A DNA stretch of 64,000 nucleotides from Microbacterium sp. (GTDB lineage Bacteria; Actinomycetota; Actinomycetes; Actinomycetales; Microbacteriaceae): assembly GCA_013823625.1 (NCBI GenBank), contig PNMM01000002.1:496001-560000 (forward strand). Direction: 5' to 3'. Positions 8,574-17,244 of the stretch are shown one piece after another. The position numbers were made by a program, and so were the translations under genes. The stretch's first letter is position 1. The number at the start of each line of letters is the position of its first letter. Under the pieces are notes generated by a model that was given only the letters and a program-made list of their open reading frames with translations, did no database searches and was not told the DNA's origin.

Positions 8574-9581
8574 ATGAGCACCCCGGGGGCTGCCGACGTC
8601 GATCTGCCCGCCGCGGCCGACCGCGGCCGCGTGGCGATCATCGCCAACCCCACCAAGGTCGACATGGCGGCGCTACGCGCGGCTGTGGCCGACGCTGAAT
8701 CCGCCGCCGGGTGGCAGCCGTCGTTGTGGCTCGAGACGACAGTGGCCGACCCAGGTCAAGGGCAGGCGCGCGCGGCCATCGAGGCACGCGTCACGGCGGT
8801 GCTCGCGGCGGGTGGCGACGGCACCGTGCGGGCTGTGGCCGAAGGGATGCTCGACTCGGGCATCCCCCTGGTGCTGTTGCCCGCCGGCACCGGAAACCTG
8901 CTCGCCCGCAACCTCGGACTCTCACTCGGCAAGATCAGCGACGCGCTCTCGACCGCGGTTTCAGGGGTCGACCACGCGATCGACGTCGGCATCGCCGAGC
9001 TCACGCGCGACGATGGCCACGTTGAACGACACGCCTTCGTCGTCATGATCGGCATCGGTCTCGACGCCAAGATGATCGCCGCGACGAACCCCGAACTCAA
9101 GCGACGCGTCGGGTGGCTCGCCTATATCGAGGCGACCGCGCGCATCGTGCGCGACGTCGACGCTGTGCGGTTGCACTACTCGCTCGACGGCGCGCCCGAG
9201 CGCTCGACCACCGTGCACACCCTGTTGATCGGCAACTGTGGCGCCTTGCCCGGCGGGGTGCTGCTCTTGCCCGATGCGCAAATCGACGACGGGCTTCTCG
9301 ACGTCGTCGCGATGCGTCCCAAAAACCTGTGGGGCTGGATGCGCGTGAGCTACGCCGTGGTCTGGGAGAACGGCGTGTTGCAGAAGAGCAAGATCGGCAA
9401 GCGCATCCTTGCCGCCGACAAAAGCGTGCGGGCATTGCGGTACTTTCAGGGCCGCCGCATGACGCTCGCGTTCGATCGGCCCGAAGAGTTTGAGATAGAC
9501 GGCGAAGAGATGGGCCTCGTGACGCGCCTCGACGTGCGCGTCGCGCCCGCCTCGCTCATCGTTCGTATTCCGCGCGACTGA
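8574..9581 (+). CDS. Diacylglycerol/lipid kinase family protein
   Basis: A 335-residue protein of the DAGK catalytic-domain family, the NAD-kinase-like fold seen in DgkB/YegS. Motifs are [11 protein letters not shown] near residue 20, the nucleotide-binding [14 protein letters not shown] near residue 80 and [15 protein letters not shown] near residue 103. A C-terminal beta domain holds FEIDGEEMG, the metal-site region of the family. It would phosphorylate diacylglycerol or another lipid at the membrane. The ATG at 8574 is preferred to one 33 bases upstream because a TACTCT box is correctly placed for a leaderless start. It is divergent from serS and converges on pheA. Confidence 0.9.
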   Translation: MSTPGAADVDLPAAADRGRVAIIANPTKVDMAALRAAVADAESAAGWQPSLWLETTVADPGQGQARAAIEARVTAVLAAGGDGTVRAVAEGMLDSGIPLVLLPAGTGNLLARNLGLSLGKISDALSTAVSGVDHAIDVGIAELTRDDGHVERHAFVVMIGIGLDAKMIAATNPELKRRVGWLAYIEATARIVRDVDAVRLHYSLDGAPERSTTVHTLLIGNCGALPGGVLLLPDAQIDDGLLDVVAMRPKNLWGWMRVSYAVVWENGVLQKSKIGKRILAADKSVRALRYFQGRRMTLAFDRPEEFEIDGEEMGLVTRLDVRVAPASLIVRIPRD

Positions 9582-9605
9582 GCCTCTCGCAGCAGCGTCG
9601 GCGCA

Positions 9606-10562
9606 CTAGCGCGTGTCGGGCTCGCCGCTCAGAATCGCGCGCAACCAGTCGCGGGCGTCGGTGAAGACGTCGTCGCCGTATTGCGAAACGACCTCGATCT
9701 GACGCGCATCCGCCCGAGGGTATGACCCCAAGAAAATGACGCTCGGGCTGAAACGGCGCAGGCCCAACAGGGCGTCGGCGACGCGCTCGTCATGCACGTG
9801 CCCGTCGAGGTCGATGACGAAGCGGTAGCGGCCGAGGGCATCGCCGATGGGCCGCGACTCGATGAGGCTCATGTTGACGCCGCGCGTGGCGAACTGCTCG
9901 AGCATCTCGAGCAATCGACCGGGGGCGTCATCGGGCAGTTCAGCGATGACGCTCGTCTTGTCGGCGCCCGTGCGCGCGGGCAGCTCACGACTGCGGCTCA
10001 CGAGCACGAAGCGCGTGACGGCGTGCGGGTTGTCGCCGATGAGGTCGCCGAGCACGACGAGGTCGTGGTGCTCGGTGATTCCCGGAGGGGCGACCGCTGC
10101 CTGCGCGGGCGAGCCCGGCTCGAGCAGCGACGTGGCAGCAGCAACGTTCGAGGCGGCCGGAATGTGCCCGTGTGTCGGCAGCGTTCGCTCGAGCCAGCCG
10201 CGGCACTGGGCATAGGCAACGGGATGCGCGGCAACCACCCGCACGTCATCAAGGGTGACTCCCGGCCGGGCCACGAGCACGAAGTTCACAGCGACCAGGT
10301 ATTCGCCCACAATGCGCAGACCCGGGATCGTCGCGAGCGCATCTTGCGTGGCACTCACTCCGCCCTCGACCGAGTTTTCGACCGCGATCATGGCGCCGAC
10401 GCTGCGGCCCGAGACCACGTCGTCGAGGGCCTCACCGACATTGCTCACGCTGCGCCACTCGGCCCCGACGGCCTCGGGCACTTGCCCGAGCGCCTGCCAG
10501 GTAAACGTGCCGGCCGGGCCCAGATAGCTGTAGGTCGGCGCGGTAGCGGGCGGCTGGTTCAT
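9606..10562 (-). CDS. pheA: Prephenate dehydratase
   Basis: A stand-alone monofunctional PheA of 318 residues that converts prephenate to phenylpyruvate in phenylalanine synthesis. The periplasmic-binding-protein-like catalytic half begins YSYLGPAGTFTWQAL and includes GAMIAVENSVEGGV and the HAVTRFVLVSR catalytic TRF motif. The C-terminal ACT domain (about residues 200-280) contains the ESRP motif (NMSLIESRPIG), which binds phenylalanine for feedback control. The ATG at 10562 fits the family start. TAGACT sits 7 bases upstream on the minus strand (10570-10575), so it is probably leaderless. It is divergent from pgm. Confidence 0.96.
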   Translation of the reverse strand: MNQPPATAPTYSYLGPAGTFTWQALGQVPEAVGAEWRSVSNVGEALDDVVSGRSVGAMIAVENSVEGGVSATQDALATIPGLRIVGEYLVAVNFVLVARPGVTLDDVRVVAAHPVAYAQCRGWLERTLPTHGHIPAASNVAAATSLLEPGSPAQAAVAPPGITEHHDLVVLGDLIGDNPHAVTRFVLVSRSRELPARTGADKTSVIAELPDDAPGRLLEMLEQFATRGVNMSLIESRPIGDALGRYRFVIDLDGHVHDERVADALLGLRRFSPSVIFLGSYPRADARQIEVVSQYGDDVFTDARDWLRAILSGEPDTR

Positions 10563-10626
10563 GCTCGGCAGTCTAAGGCCGCGCATCCGCCCACTCCTTC
10601 GCGGGCGACGGTGGTTGGATGGCCTC

Positions 10627-12237
10627 ATGAGCCGCGCCGCCACCCCCGCCCAGCCCGCCGACCTTGTTGACCTCACCGCCCTGCTGGCGGCGTATGCCGA
10701 TCGGGTGCCCGATCTCGACGACCCGGCGCAGCGCGTGGTATTTGGTACGAGCGGCCACCGCGGGTCGAGCCTTGACGGCGCGTTCAATGACACCCACATT
10801 GCGGCCATCACGCAGGCGATCGTGGAGTACCGCGCGAGCCAGGGCACGACAGGGCCGGTCTTTGTCGGTGCCGACACCCACGCGCTGAGCGCTCCCGCAA
10901 TGCAGACGGCGCTCGAAGTGCTGGCCGCCAACGGGATCACGGCCCTCATCGACGCGAACGAAGACTTCGTGCCGACCCCCGCGCTCAGCCACGCGATCAT
11001 CCGCTACAACCGCGACGCAACGGCGAAAGCCGATGGCATCGTCATCACGCCGAGCCACAATCCTCCGCGCGATGGCGGCTTCAAGTACAACCCTCCGCAC
11101 GGCGGCCCCGCCGATAGCGATGCGACCTCGTGGATCGCGGCACGCGCGAACACACTGATTGCCGAGGGCAACCGCGAGGTGCGCCGACAGGCCACCCTGC
11201 TCACCGAGCCCTACGACTACCGCCTGCACTACGTCGCCGACCTCGCGAGCATTCTCGACCTCGACGCCATTCGCGGCAGTGGCTTGCGCATCGGCGCCGA
11301 CCCACTGGGCGGCGCGAGCGTGAACTACTGGGCGCTCATCGCCGAGCACTATGGGCTCAACCTCACGGTCGTCAACCCGAGCGTCGACCCGCAGTGGGGG
11401 TTCATGACGCTCGACTGGGACGAGAAGATTCGCATGGACCCGTCGAGCCCCAGCGCGATGGCGAGCGTGGTCGCCCGGCGCCACGACTTCGACCTGCTGA
11501 CAGGCAACGACGCCGACGCCGACCGCCACGGCATCGTCACGCCCGACGCCGGCCTCATGAACCCCAACCACTACTTGGCTGTCGCCATCGAGTACCTCTA
11601 CACGCACCGCCCCGACTGGCGCCCCGACGCGGCGATCGGCAAGACCCTCGTGAGCTCGACCATGATCGACCACGTCGCGGCCGGCCTCGGGCGTCGCTTG
11701 TGGGAGGTGCCCGTGGGCTTCAAGTGGTTCGTGCCGGGCCTCATCGACGGCTCGGTCGCGTTCGGCGGAGAAGAGAGTGCGGGCGCGAGTTTCGTGCGCC
11801 GCGATGGCAGCGCGTGGACCACCGATAAAGACGGCATTTTGCTCGCCCTGCTGGCATCCGAAATCACGGCGGTCACGGGCCGCACACCCTCGGCCCTGTA
11901 TGGCGACCTCACCGAGCGCTTCGGCGCCCCGGTGTATGAACGCGTGGATGCTGCGGCCAGCCCCGAACAGAAGGCAAAGCTCGGCAAGCTCACCGGCGCA
12001 GCCATCACGGCCACCCACCTCGCGGGCGACCCCATCACGGCTCGGCTGAGCGAGGCGCCCGGCAATAGCGCGGCGGTCGGCGGCGTCAAGGTTGTCACCG
12101 AACGCGCGTGGTTCGCCGCGCGCCCGAGCGGCACCGAGAACGTCTACAAGATCTACGCCGAATCGTTCGTGGGCGACGACCACTTGCGTCAGGTGCAGGC
12201 CGAGGCGAAGGAGATTGTGGATGGCGCCCTCGCCTGA
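10627..12237 (+). CDS. pgm: Phosphoglucomutase (alpha-D-glucose phosphate-specific)
   Basis: A 536-residue alpha-D-phosphohexomutase that interconverts glucose 1-phosphate and glucose 6-phosphate. Domain landmarks are VVFGTSGHRGSSLDGAFN near residue 40, the phosphoserine loop IVITPSHNPPRDGG near residue 138, the metal site TGNDADADRHG near residue 295, the sugar-binding FGGEESAGASF near residue 378 and the C-terminal phosphate-binding ARPSGTENVYKIY. The ATG at 10627 follows directly on the end of the pheA control region. The stop overlaps the start of the next gene by 17 bases, so the two are translationally coupled. Confidence 0.96.
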   Translation: MSRAATPAQPADLVDLTALLAAYADRVPDLDDPAQRVVFGTSGHRGSSLDGAFNDTHIAAITQAIVEYRASQGTTGPVFVGADTHALSAPAMQTALEVLAANGITALIDANEDFVPTPALSHAIIRYNRDATAKADGIVITPSHNPPRDGGFKYNPPHGGPADSDATSWIAARANTLIAEGNREVRRQATLLTEPYDYRLHYVADLASILDLDAIRGSGLRIGADPLGGASVNYWALIAEHYGLNLTVVNPSVDPQWGFMTLDWDEKIRMDPSSPSAMASVVARRHDFDLLTGNDADADRHGIVTPDAGLMNPNHYLAVAIEYLYTHRPDWRPDAAIGKTLVSSTMIDHVAAGLGRRLWEVPVGFKWFVPGLIDGSVAFGGEESAGASFVRRDGSAWTTDKDGILLALLASEITAVTGRTPSALYGDLTERFGAPVYERVDAAASPEQKAKLGKLTGAAITATHLAGDPITARLSEAPGNSAAVGGVKVVTERAWFAARPSGTENVYKIYAESFVGDDHLRQVQAEAKEIVDGALA

Positions 12238-13414
12238 GTCGCTCGACCGCGACGCGCTGTTTGCGTCGTGGGATGCGATCACCCCCGAGCAGTTGCGCGC
12301 AGCGGGCAGCATGAAGTGGACCCTCTTTCCGAACACGATCGGCGCGTGGGTTGCCGAGAGTGATCTCGGCACGGCCCCCGCTGTCACGCGCGCGTTGCAC
12401 GCCGCGATTGACGGCGACGTGCTCGGATACTTGCCCCGAGCCGTCGGCTCTGAGATGGGCAAGGCCACGGCCGAGTGGATGCTTGACCGCTTTGATTGGC
12501 GCATCTCGGCGGGTCGCGTGCACCCCGTTCCTGATGTCATCACCGGGCTCGTCATGGCGATGGACTACTTCTCGCGCCCCGGCTCAGCCGTCATCGTTCC
12601 GACCCCCGCGTACATGCCCTTCTTGACTGTGCCCGGGCTGCGCAACCGCGAGGTGATCGAAGTGCCGATGGTGGTCGACGGCGGTCGCGAGACGCTCGAC
12701 CTCGAGGCGATCGAGCGCGAGCTTGCGGCGGGGGCCGGGCTCGTCGTGCTGTGTAATCCCCTCAACCCGGGAGGGCGCGTGTTTGAGCGCGCCGAGCTCG
12801 AGGCGCTCAGCGAGGTTGTCGAGCGGCACGGCGCGCGGGTGTTTGCCGACGAAGTGCACGCGCCGATTGTGTTCGGGGATGCGCGGCACGTTCCCTATGC
12901 GAGTGTCAGCGCCGCGGCATCCGCCCACAGCATCACGACCACGAGCGCCTCGAAGGCCTGGAACCTGCCCGGCGCCAAGGCGGCCCAGCTGATCACGACG
13001 AACGACGCCGACGAGCAGGCGTGGCAGGCCATCGGCCCCATGGCGAGCCACGGTGCGAGCACGCTCGGCGTCATCGCCAACACCGCGGCCTACCGCGAGG
13101 GGCGCGAGTGGCTCGACGCGACGATCGCCTACTACGACGCCAACCGTCGGCTGCTCGGCGAACTACTCGCCGACCGCCTCCCCGAGGTCGGCTACCGGAT
13201 GCCCGAGGGCACCTACATCGCCTGGCTCGACGTCTCGCGGCTCGGCCTCGGAGACGACCCGGCCGCGACGCTGCGCGAGCGCGCCGGCCTTGCCGTGACC
13301 AACGGGCGCGCGTGTGGTGCCGCGGGGGCGGGGCACATTCGGGTCATCCTCGCGACGCCGCGGCCCATCGTCGAGCAGATCGTCGATCGCCTCGTCGCGG
13401 CCGCGCGCGGCTAA
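12221..13414 (+). CDS. MalY/PatB-type PLP aminotransferase or C-S lyase
   Basis: A 397-residue fold-type I PLP enzyme of the MalY/PatB group. Members either transaminate or cleave cystathionine and related C-S bonds. Seen in order: the FPNTIGAWVAESD start typical of the group, the VLCNPLNPGGRVF loop, the VFADEVHAPIVF cofactor-pyridine Asp motif, and TTTSASKAWNLPGAK containing the PLP-binding lysine. A C-terminal Arg segment completes the domain. The start inside the pgm 3' end places the NxxNPHNPxG-like and other motifs at family positions. Whether it acts as a cystathionine beta-lyase or an aminotransferase cannot be decided from sequence. Confidence 0.85.
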   Translation: MAPSPESLDRDALFASWDAITPEQLRAAGSMKWTLFPNTIGAWVAESDLGTAPAVTRALHAAIDGDVLGYLPRAVGSEMGKATAEWMLDRFDWRISAGRVHPVPDVITGLVMAMDYFSRPGSAVIVPTPAYMPFLTVPGLRNREVIEVPMVVDGGRETLDLEAIERELAAGAGLVVLCNPLNPGGRVFERAELEALSEVVERHGARVFADEVHAPIVFGDARHVPYASVSAAASAHSITTTSASKAWNLPGAKAAQLITTNDADEQAWQAIGPMASHGASTLGVIANTAAYREGREWLDATIAYYDANRRLLGELLADRLPEVGYRMPEGTYIAWLDVSRLGLGDDPAATLRERAGLAVTNGRACGAAGAGHIRVILATPRPIVEQIVDRLVAAARG

Positions 13415-13864
13415 CTAGGGCGTTGTGCCGAGTCGCTTCTCGACAAAGCCCTTGTAGATGCGCAGCGACTTCTGGGTCTCGTGCGGAAAAGCGTTGCGAA
13501 ACAGCACCCCGACGATGCGCATCATTCCGCTGAGGCGAAAGACGTTGCGCTGCTCGACGAGCGTCGTGTGAGCATCCACCGCGACAAATCGGGTGTCGCA
13601 GATGTTGTGGATGCCCGGCGCTTCGTACACGGCGTTCCAGGTGCCCGGCAGGTCGCTGAGCGAGATGCTCTCGGTCATGACCATCGTGCCGCGCCCGCGT
13701 CGATAGGTCAGTCGGGAGCGCCCGCCCGTGGCCGGAGGCGCACCCTCGAGCACCTCAACGCTCAGCAACTCGGGCTGCCACTCAGGCCACAGCGCCATGT
13801 CGACGTAGAGAGACGCGACCTGATCAATCGGGCCAGCGACGTTGATGCTGCGTACGTATTCCAT
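13415..13864 (-). CDS. SRPBCC (START-like) family protein
   Basis: A 149-residue protein with a SRPBCC/polyketide-cyclase-like beta-alpha fold. It starts MEYVRSINVAGPIDQVASLYVDMALWPEWQPELL, where the first strand, helix and WPEW segment are typical of small ligand-binding START-like domains. The function is unknown; members bind hydrophobic ligands. Its stop immediately abuts the stop of the convergent MalY-like gene. TAGCGT lies 6 bases upstream of the ATG on the minus strand (13871-13876), indicating a leaderless gene. Confidence 0.8.
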   Translation of the reverse strand: MEYVRSINVAGPIDQVASLYVDMALWPEWQPELLSVEVLEGAPPATGGRSRLTYRRGRGTMVMTESISLSDLPGTWNAVYEAPGIHNICDTRFVAVDAHTTLVEQRNVFRLSGMMRIVGVLFRNAFPHETQKSLRIYKGFVEKRLGTTP

Positions 13865-13910
13865 GGGCGCACGCTAGTGGTCGCCATAGCCGCGCGACAA
13901 GGGTCGAGGC

Positions 13911-14678
13911 TCAGCCCGCGTAGGTCGGCGCCGGTGGCAGCCCAAAGAACTCTTCGAGCGTGGGGTTGCCGAGCGAGTTCAGCTCGGCGGCAAGCTCGAC
14001 CCCGACGTAGCGGTAGTGCCATGGCTCAAACTCGTAGCCTGTCGTCGCGGTCAAGCCGTTCTGGTAGCGCAGTGTGAAACCAAATCGGTAAGCGTTTGCG
14101 GCGAGCCACTGACCGTGGGGCGTGTCGGCGAAACACTGATCGAGTGAGCACGAGGCCGGTGATGCCCCAATGTCGATGGCGAAGCCCGTCTGGTGCTCGC
14201 TGTGCCCGGGGCGCGCGCTCGTGAGGTCGGCGCCGGCCTGACCGAGGCTGTTGACGAAGCCGTTGTAGATGCGCGTCTGGCTGTCGAAACTGCGATAGGC
14301 GCTCTCGAGCCGCAGGGTGAGTCCCGCTTCGTTGAGTGCTGCAGCGAACATCGCCTCGGCAGCCACCGCCGTCTCGGCCCGCATGAGCATGTCTTGCGTG
14401 GCGGGAACGTTCGCTTGCACGAGGTCACCCGGCACGTACGTTGTGGGGTTGAGCGGGCGCAGCTTGTTGACGACCACCCAGAGGCTCGTGGGGTCGTCGA
14501 TCGAGTAGAGCGCGGTGTCGAACGTCGGCGTCGGCGTCGGGGTCGGCGTGGGGGTCGGGGTCGCCGTTGCGGTGGGCGTAGGGTCGAGCGCGAGCGGCTC
14601 ACGCGCGACGGCGCAGCCCCCCAACACGAGGGTTACTGCCATGCCGAGCACGACAGCAGAGAGAGCAACACGAGTCAC
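13911..14678 (-). CDS. VanY-like D-alanyl-D-alanine carboxypeptidase lipoprotein (M15)
   Basis: A 255-residue secreted lipoprotein. The lipobox LGGC (Cys22) is followed by a long Thr-Pro repeat linker (about residues 33-53) and then an M15 peptidase domain. Zinc-binding landmarks are the SEHQTGFAIDIG motif (His and Asp ligands) and EPWHYRYVG with the catalytic Glu and final His. The family trims the last D-Ala from peptidoglycan stem peptides. The start is a GTG at 14676-14678. TAGGCT lies 6 bases upstream (14685-14690), another leaderless signature. The repeat linker is coded by a near-tandem hexamer tract at 14521-14580. Confidence 0.92.
   Translation of the reverse strand: MTRVALSAVVLGMAVTLVLGGCAVAREPLALDPTPTATATPTPTPTPTPTPTFDTALYSIDDPTSLWVVVNKLRPLNPTTYVPGDLVQANVPATQDMLMRAETAVAAEAMFAAALNEAGLTLRLESAYRSFDSQTRIYNGFVNSLGQAGADLTSARPGHSEHQTGFAIDIGASPASCSLDQCFADTPHGQWLAANAYRFGFTLRYQNGLTATTGYEFEPWHYRYVGVELAAELNSLGNPTLEEFFGLPPAPTYAG
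14521..14580 (-). repeat. Short tandem tract coding the Thr-Pro linker
   Basis: Degenerate 6-base units encode alternating Thr and Pro residues in the carboxypeptidase linker. The tract is low-complexity coding sequence. Slippage could vary the linker length, but the units are imperfect. Confidence 0.7.
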
Positions 14679-14790
14679 AGAGCGAGCCTACTGGGCAGTT
14701 GTTGGGCCGGCGTGCCGAGCATCCGTGCCCTCTCTCGGCTCCACGCACATGCTCTCTGACCAGCCATTTCATATTTTTCTGGAACCGTCG

Positions 14791-14820
14791 TTGACATTGC
14801 GGACCCAACGTGCGTAGTGT
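14791..14820 (+). promoter_or_regulatory. Sigma-70-type promoter of the beta-glucoside operon
   Basis: TTGACA (14791-14796) and TAGTGT (14815-14820) are separated by 18 bases. Transcription would begin near 14827, just ahead of two operator palindromes. This is one of the clearest -35/-10 pairs in the window and serves the binding-protein gene at 14906. Confidence 0.75.
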
Positions 14821-14830
14821 TCGACCAAAC

Positions 14831-14846
14831 GTGAGAGCGCTCTCAC
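14831..14846. promoter_or_regulatory. LacI/CebR-type operator 1
   Basis: A perfect palindrome, TGAGAGCGCTCTCA at 14832-14845, extended by one more G/C pair on each side. It lies just downstream of the -10 box. The core resembles the known CebR operator (TGGGAGCGCTCCCA) of cellobiose regulons in streptomycetes, differing at two symmetric positions. Confidence 0.85.
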
Positions 14847-14855
14847 AACCACCAC

Positions 14856-14871
14856 ATGAGAGCGCTCTCAT
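14856..14871. promoter_or_regulatory. LacI/CebR-type operator 2
   Basis: A second identical TGAGAGCGCTCTCA palindrome at 14857-14870, with its centre 25 bp from the first. It lies in the 5' leader of the binding-protein mRNA. The repressor gene at 19580 is the probable ligand. Confidence 0.85.
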
Positions 14872-14905
14872 ATACCATCACACCCACGCACACAAAGGAG
14901 TGACC

Positions 14906-16180
14906 GTGAATCTTTCACGACGCAGCACTGCGGCAGCCGCCATTGCGGGCGCCGCAGCATTCGCCCTTCTCGCCTCGGGCTGCAGCTCGACCGAGACCCC
15001 TGAGGCCGGGGGTGACATCACCCTCACGGTCGCCACGTTCAACGACTTCGGCTACACCGACGAGATGTTCGCGCAGTACGAGGCCGAGAACCCCGGCGTC
15101 ACGATCGTGCACAACCGCGCGGCAACGTCGGGCGAGGCCCGCGACAACTTCTTCACGAAGTTGGGCGCTGGCAGCGGCCTGGCCGACGTCGAAGCCGTTG
15201 AGGTCGACTGGTTCGCCGAGATGATGCAGTACAGCGACAAGCTGGCCGACCTGAGCGACCCTGAGATCGCGGACCGCTGGGTCGACTGGAAGTCAGCAGC
15301 GGCGACGGATGCTGACGGCCGCCTGGTCGCGTACGGCACCGACATCGGCCCCGAGGCCGTCTGCTACCGCTCTGACCTGTTCGCCGCGGCCGGTCTGCCG
15401 ACCGACCGCGAAGAGGTCGCTGCGCTGCTTGAGGGCGACTGGGACACCTACTTCGAGGTCGGCCAGCAGTACGTCGACGCCACGGGCGCTCCGTGGTTCG
15501 ACTCGGCCGGCGCCACGTACCAGGGCATGATCAACCAGGTCGAGTTCGCCTACGAAGAGGCCGACGGAACCGTCATCGCCACGGAAAACCCCGAGGTTGA
15601 GCAGATCTTCACCGACGTGCTCACGGCCAGCAGCACCCTCTCGGCGAACCTCGGCCAGTGGAGCGACGACTGGTTCGCCGGTCTCTCGAACGGCGCGTTC
15701 GCCACGATGCTCTGCCCCGGCTGGATGCTCGGCGTCATCTCGGGCAACGCTCCTGACGTGACCGGCTGGGACGTTGCCAACGTCTTCCCCGGTGGCGGCG
15801 GAAACTGGGGCGGTTCGTACCTGACCGTTCCCGCCCAGGGCGAGAACATCGAGGCCGCGAAGAAGCTCGCCGCCTGGCTGACCGCTCCGGAGCAGCAGCT
15901 CTCGGCGTTCGCCGCGGCTGGCACCTTCCCGAGCCAGGTTGAGGCCTACGAGTCGGAGGAGCTGCTCAGCGCCACCAACGAGTACTTCAACAACGCACCG
16001 GTCGGCGAGATTCTCATCGAGCGTTCGCAGGCCATCGAGGTCGCGCCGTTCAAGAGCGTCAAGTACTTCCCGATCAACGACGCACTGCAGAAGGCGCTGA
16101 CCCGCGTCGACGTGGATGGCACGCAGAGCATCCAAGAGTCGTGGGATCAGTTCGTCGCTGACGTCGCGGCGCTCGGCTAG
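14906..16180 (+). CDS. Beta-glucoside/oligosaccharide ABC transporter binding lipoprotein (CebE-like)
   Basis: A 424-residue family 1 solute-binding lipoprotein. The GTG at 14906 is chosen because AAAGGAG lies 5 bases upstream (14894-14900). The signal peptide runs to the lipobox LASGC, with Cys27 or nearby lipidated. The mature part has DITLTVATFNDFGYTDEMFAQYEAENPG, an AVEVDWFAEM segment and WMLGVISGNAPDVTGWDV near residue 280. It is the first gene of the operon and is expressed from the operator-controlled promoter at 14791. The following hairpin (16197-16234) should favour its higher expression relative to the permeases. Cellobiose or another beta-glucoside is inferred as ligand from the GH1 gene and CebR-like operators. 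Confidence 0.88.
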   Translation: MNLSRRSTAAAAIAGAAAFALLASGCSSTETPEAGGDITLTVATFNDFGYTDEMFAQYEAENPGVTIVHNRAATSGEARDNFFTKLGAGSGLADVEAVEVDWFAEMMQYSDKLADLSDPEIADRWVDWKSAAATDADGRLVAYGTDIGPEAVCYRSDLFAAAGLPTDREEVAALLEGDWDTYFEVGQQYVDATGAPWFDSAGATYQGMINQVEFAYEEADGTVIATENPEVEQIFTDVLTASSTLSANLGQWSDDWFAGLSNGAFATMLCPGWMLGVISGNAPDVTGWDVANVFPGGGGNWGGSYLTVPAQGENIEAAKKLAAWLTAPEQQLSAFAAAGTFPSQVEAYESEELLSATNEYFNNAPVGEILIERSQAIEVAPFKSVKYFPINDALQKALTRVDVDGTQSIQESWDQFVADVAALG

Positions 16181-16196
16181 CCACACCCTGCACCAC

Positions 16197-16234
16197 CCGG
16201 GGCCGCTCTCCTCCTCCAAGGCGAGCGGCCCCGG
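16197..16234 (+). terminator. Stable hairpin after the binding-protein gene (partial terminator or mRNA stabiliser)
   Basis: A perfect 12-bp stem (16197-16208 with 16223-16234, arm CCGGGGCCGCTC) and a 14-base loop lie between the binding-protein gene and the first permease. It has no T run, so it is more likely a 3'-end stabiliser or attenuator than a full terminator. Confidence 0.65.
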
Positions 16235-16281
16235 CCACACCATCCCCCTTGATGACCACCGTCGTTCACAGGAGAACCACC

Positions 16282-17244
16282 ATGTCGAAGACCGCCGCCT
16301 GGCCAGTCGCGCCGCCGAAAGATGAGCGCTCGGTTCGCCGCATCGCCTTCTCGCAGACCCTGTCGCGGTGGGACGTCAAGATCTCGCCCTACCTCTACAT
16401 CTCGCCGTTCTTCATCTTGTTTGCCATCACCGGAATGTTCCCGCTCGCCTACACGGCGTGGGTCTCGGTGCACGAGTGGAACCTCATCGGCGGCCAGGGC
16501 GACTTCGTCTGGTTCGACAACTACGCCTTCGTGCTTTCGCAGCCTCCGTTCTGGATCGCGCTGCGCAACACGTTCTCGATCTTCCTCATCTCGGCTGTGC
16601 CGCAGATCGCGTTCGCTCTCTTGATCGCCGCCGTGCTCGACCGCAACCTGCGGGCCAAAACCTTCTGGCGCATGGGCGTTCTCTTGCCCTACGTCGTCGC
16701 TCCCGTTGCCGTCACCCTGATCTTCAGCAACATGTTCGGCGACCAGTACGGCCTCATCAACAACCTGCTGGGCAACCTTGGTATCGAGCCGATCGGCTGG
16801 CACTCGGACGTGCTCGCCAGCCACATTGCCATTGCCACCATGGTCAACTTTCGCTGGACGGGCTACACCGCGCTCATCTTGCTCGCGGCCATGCAGGCTA
16901 TTCCGCGCGACTACTACGAAGCGTCGATGATCGACGGCGCCGGAATGGTGCGGCAGTTCTTCTCCATCACGATCCCCCAACTTCGGCCGACCCTCATCTT
17001 CGTGATTGTCACGTCGACCATCGGTGGCCTGCAGATCTTCGATGAGCCTCGCCTCTACGACTCGGTTGGCCAGGGCGGCGCGAGCAGCCAGTGGATGACC
17101 ATCACGATCTACCTCTACAACCTCGGCTGGGGCCAGTTAAACTTCGGCCGCGCCGCCGCTGTGGCCTGGCTGCTCTTTCTCATCATCGTTCTCGTTGGCT
17201 TGATCAACGTGGCCATCACTCGATCGATTGCGAAGGCATCATGA
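16282..17244 (+). CDS. ABC transporter permease, MalF type (CebF-like)
   Basis: A 320-residue carbohydrate ABC permease. The ATG at 16282 is supported by AGGAG (about 16271-16275) upstream. About six transmembrane helices are visible from residue 35 on, for example YLYISPFFILFAITGMFPLAYTAW broken by short loops. The EAA loop for the ATPase contact reads YYEASMIDGAGMVRQF. Its stop overlaps the next permease start by ATGA. It pairs with the gene at 17241 to form the membrane channel of the beta-glucoside importer. No ATPase gene is present in the operon, so a shared MsiK-type ATPase elsewhere is likely. Confidence 0.93.
   Translation: MSKTAAWPVAPPKDERSVRRIAFSQTLSRWDVKISPYLYISPFFILFAITGMFPLAYTAWVSVHEWNLIGGQGDFVWFDNYAFVLSQPPFWIALRNTFSIFLISAVPQIAFALLIAAVLDRNLRAKTFWRMGVLLPYVVAPVAVTLIFSNMFGDQYGLINNLLGNLGIEPIGWHSDVLASHIAIATMVNFRWTGYTALILLAAMQAIPRDYYEASMIDGAGMVRQFFSITIPQLRPTLIFVIVTSTIGGLQIFDEPRLYDSVGQGGASSQWMTITIYLYNLGWGQLNFGRAAAVAWLLFLIIVLVGLINVAITRSIAKAS

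Noticed and set aside
10573-12555. A 660-codon open frame on the minus strand opposite pgm
   Set aside because: It is an antisense frame kept open by high GC at third positions of pgm. It has no family resemblance, and pgm is clear on the other strand.
14521-14580. Possible tandem repeat locus or phase-variation tract
   Set aside because: It encodes a Thr-Pro linker and the units are degenerate, so it is best read as ordinary low-complexity coding sequence.
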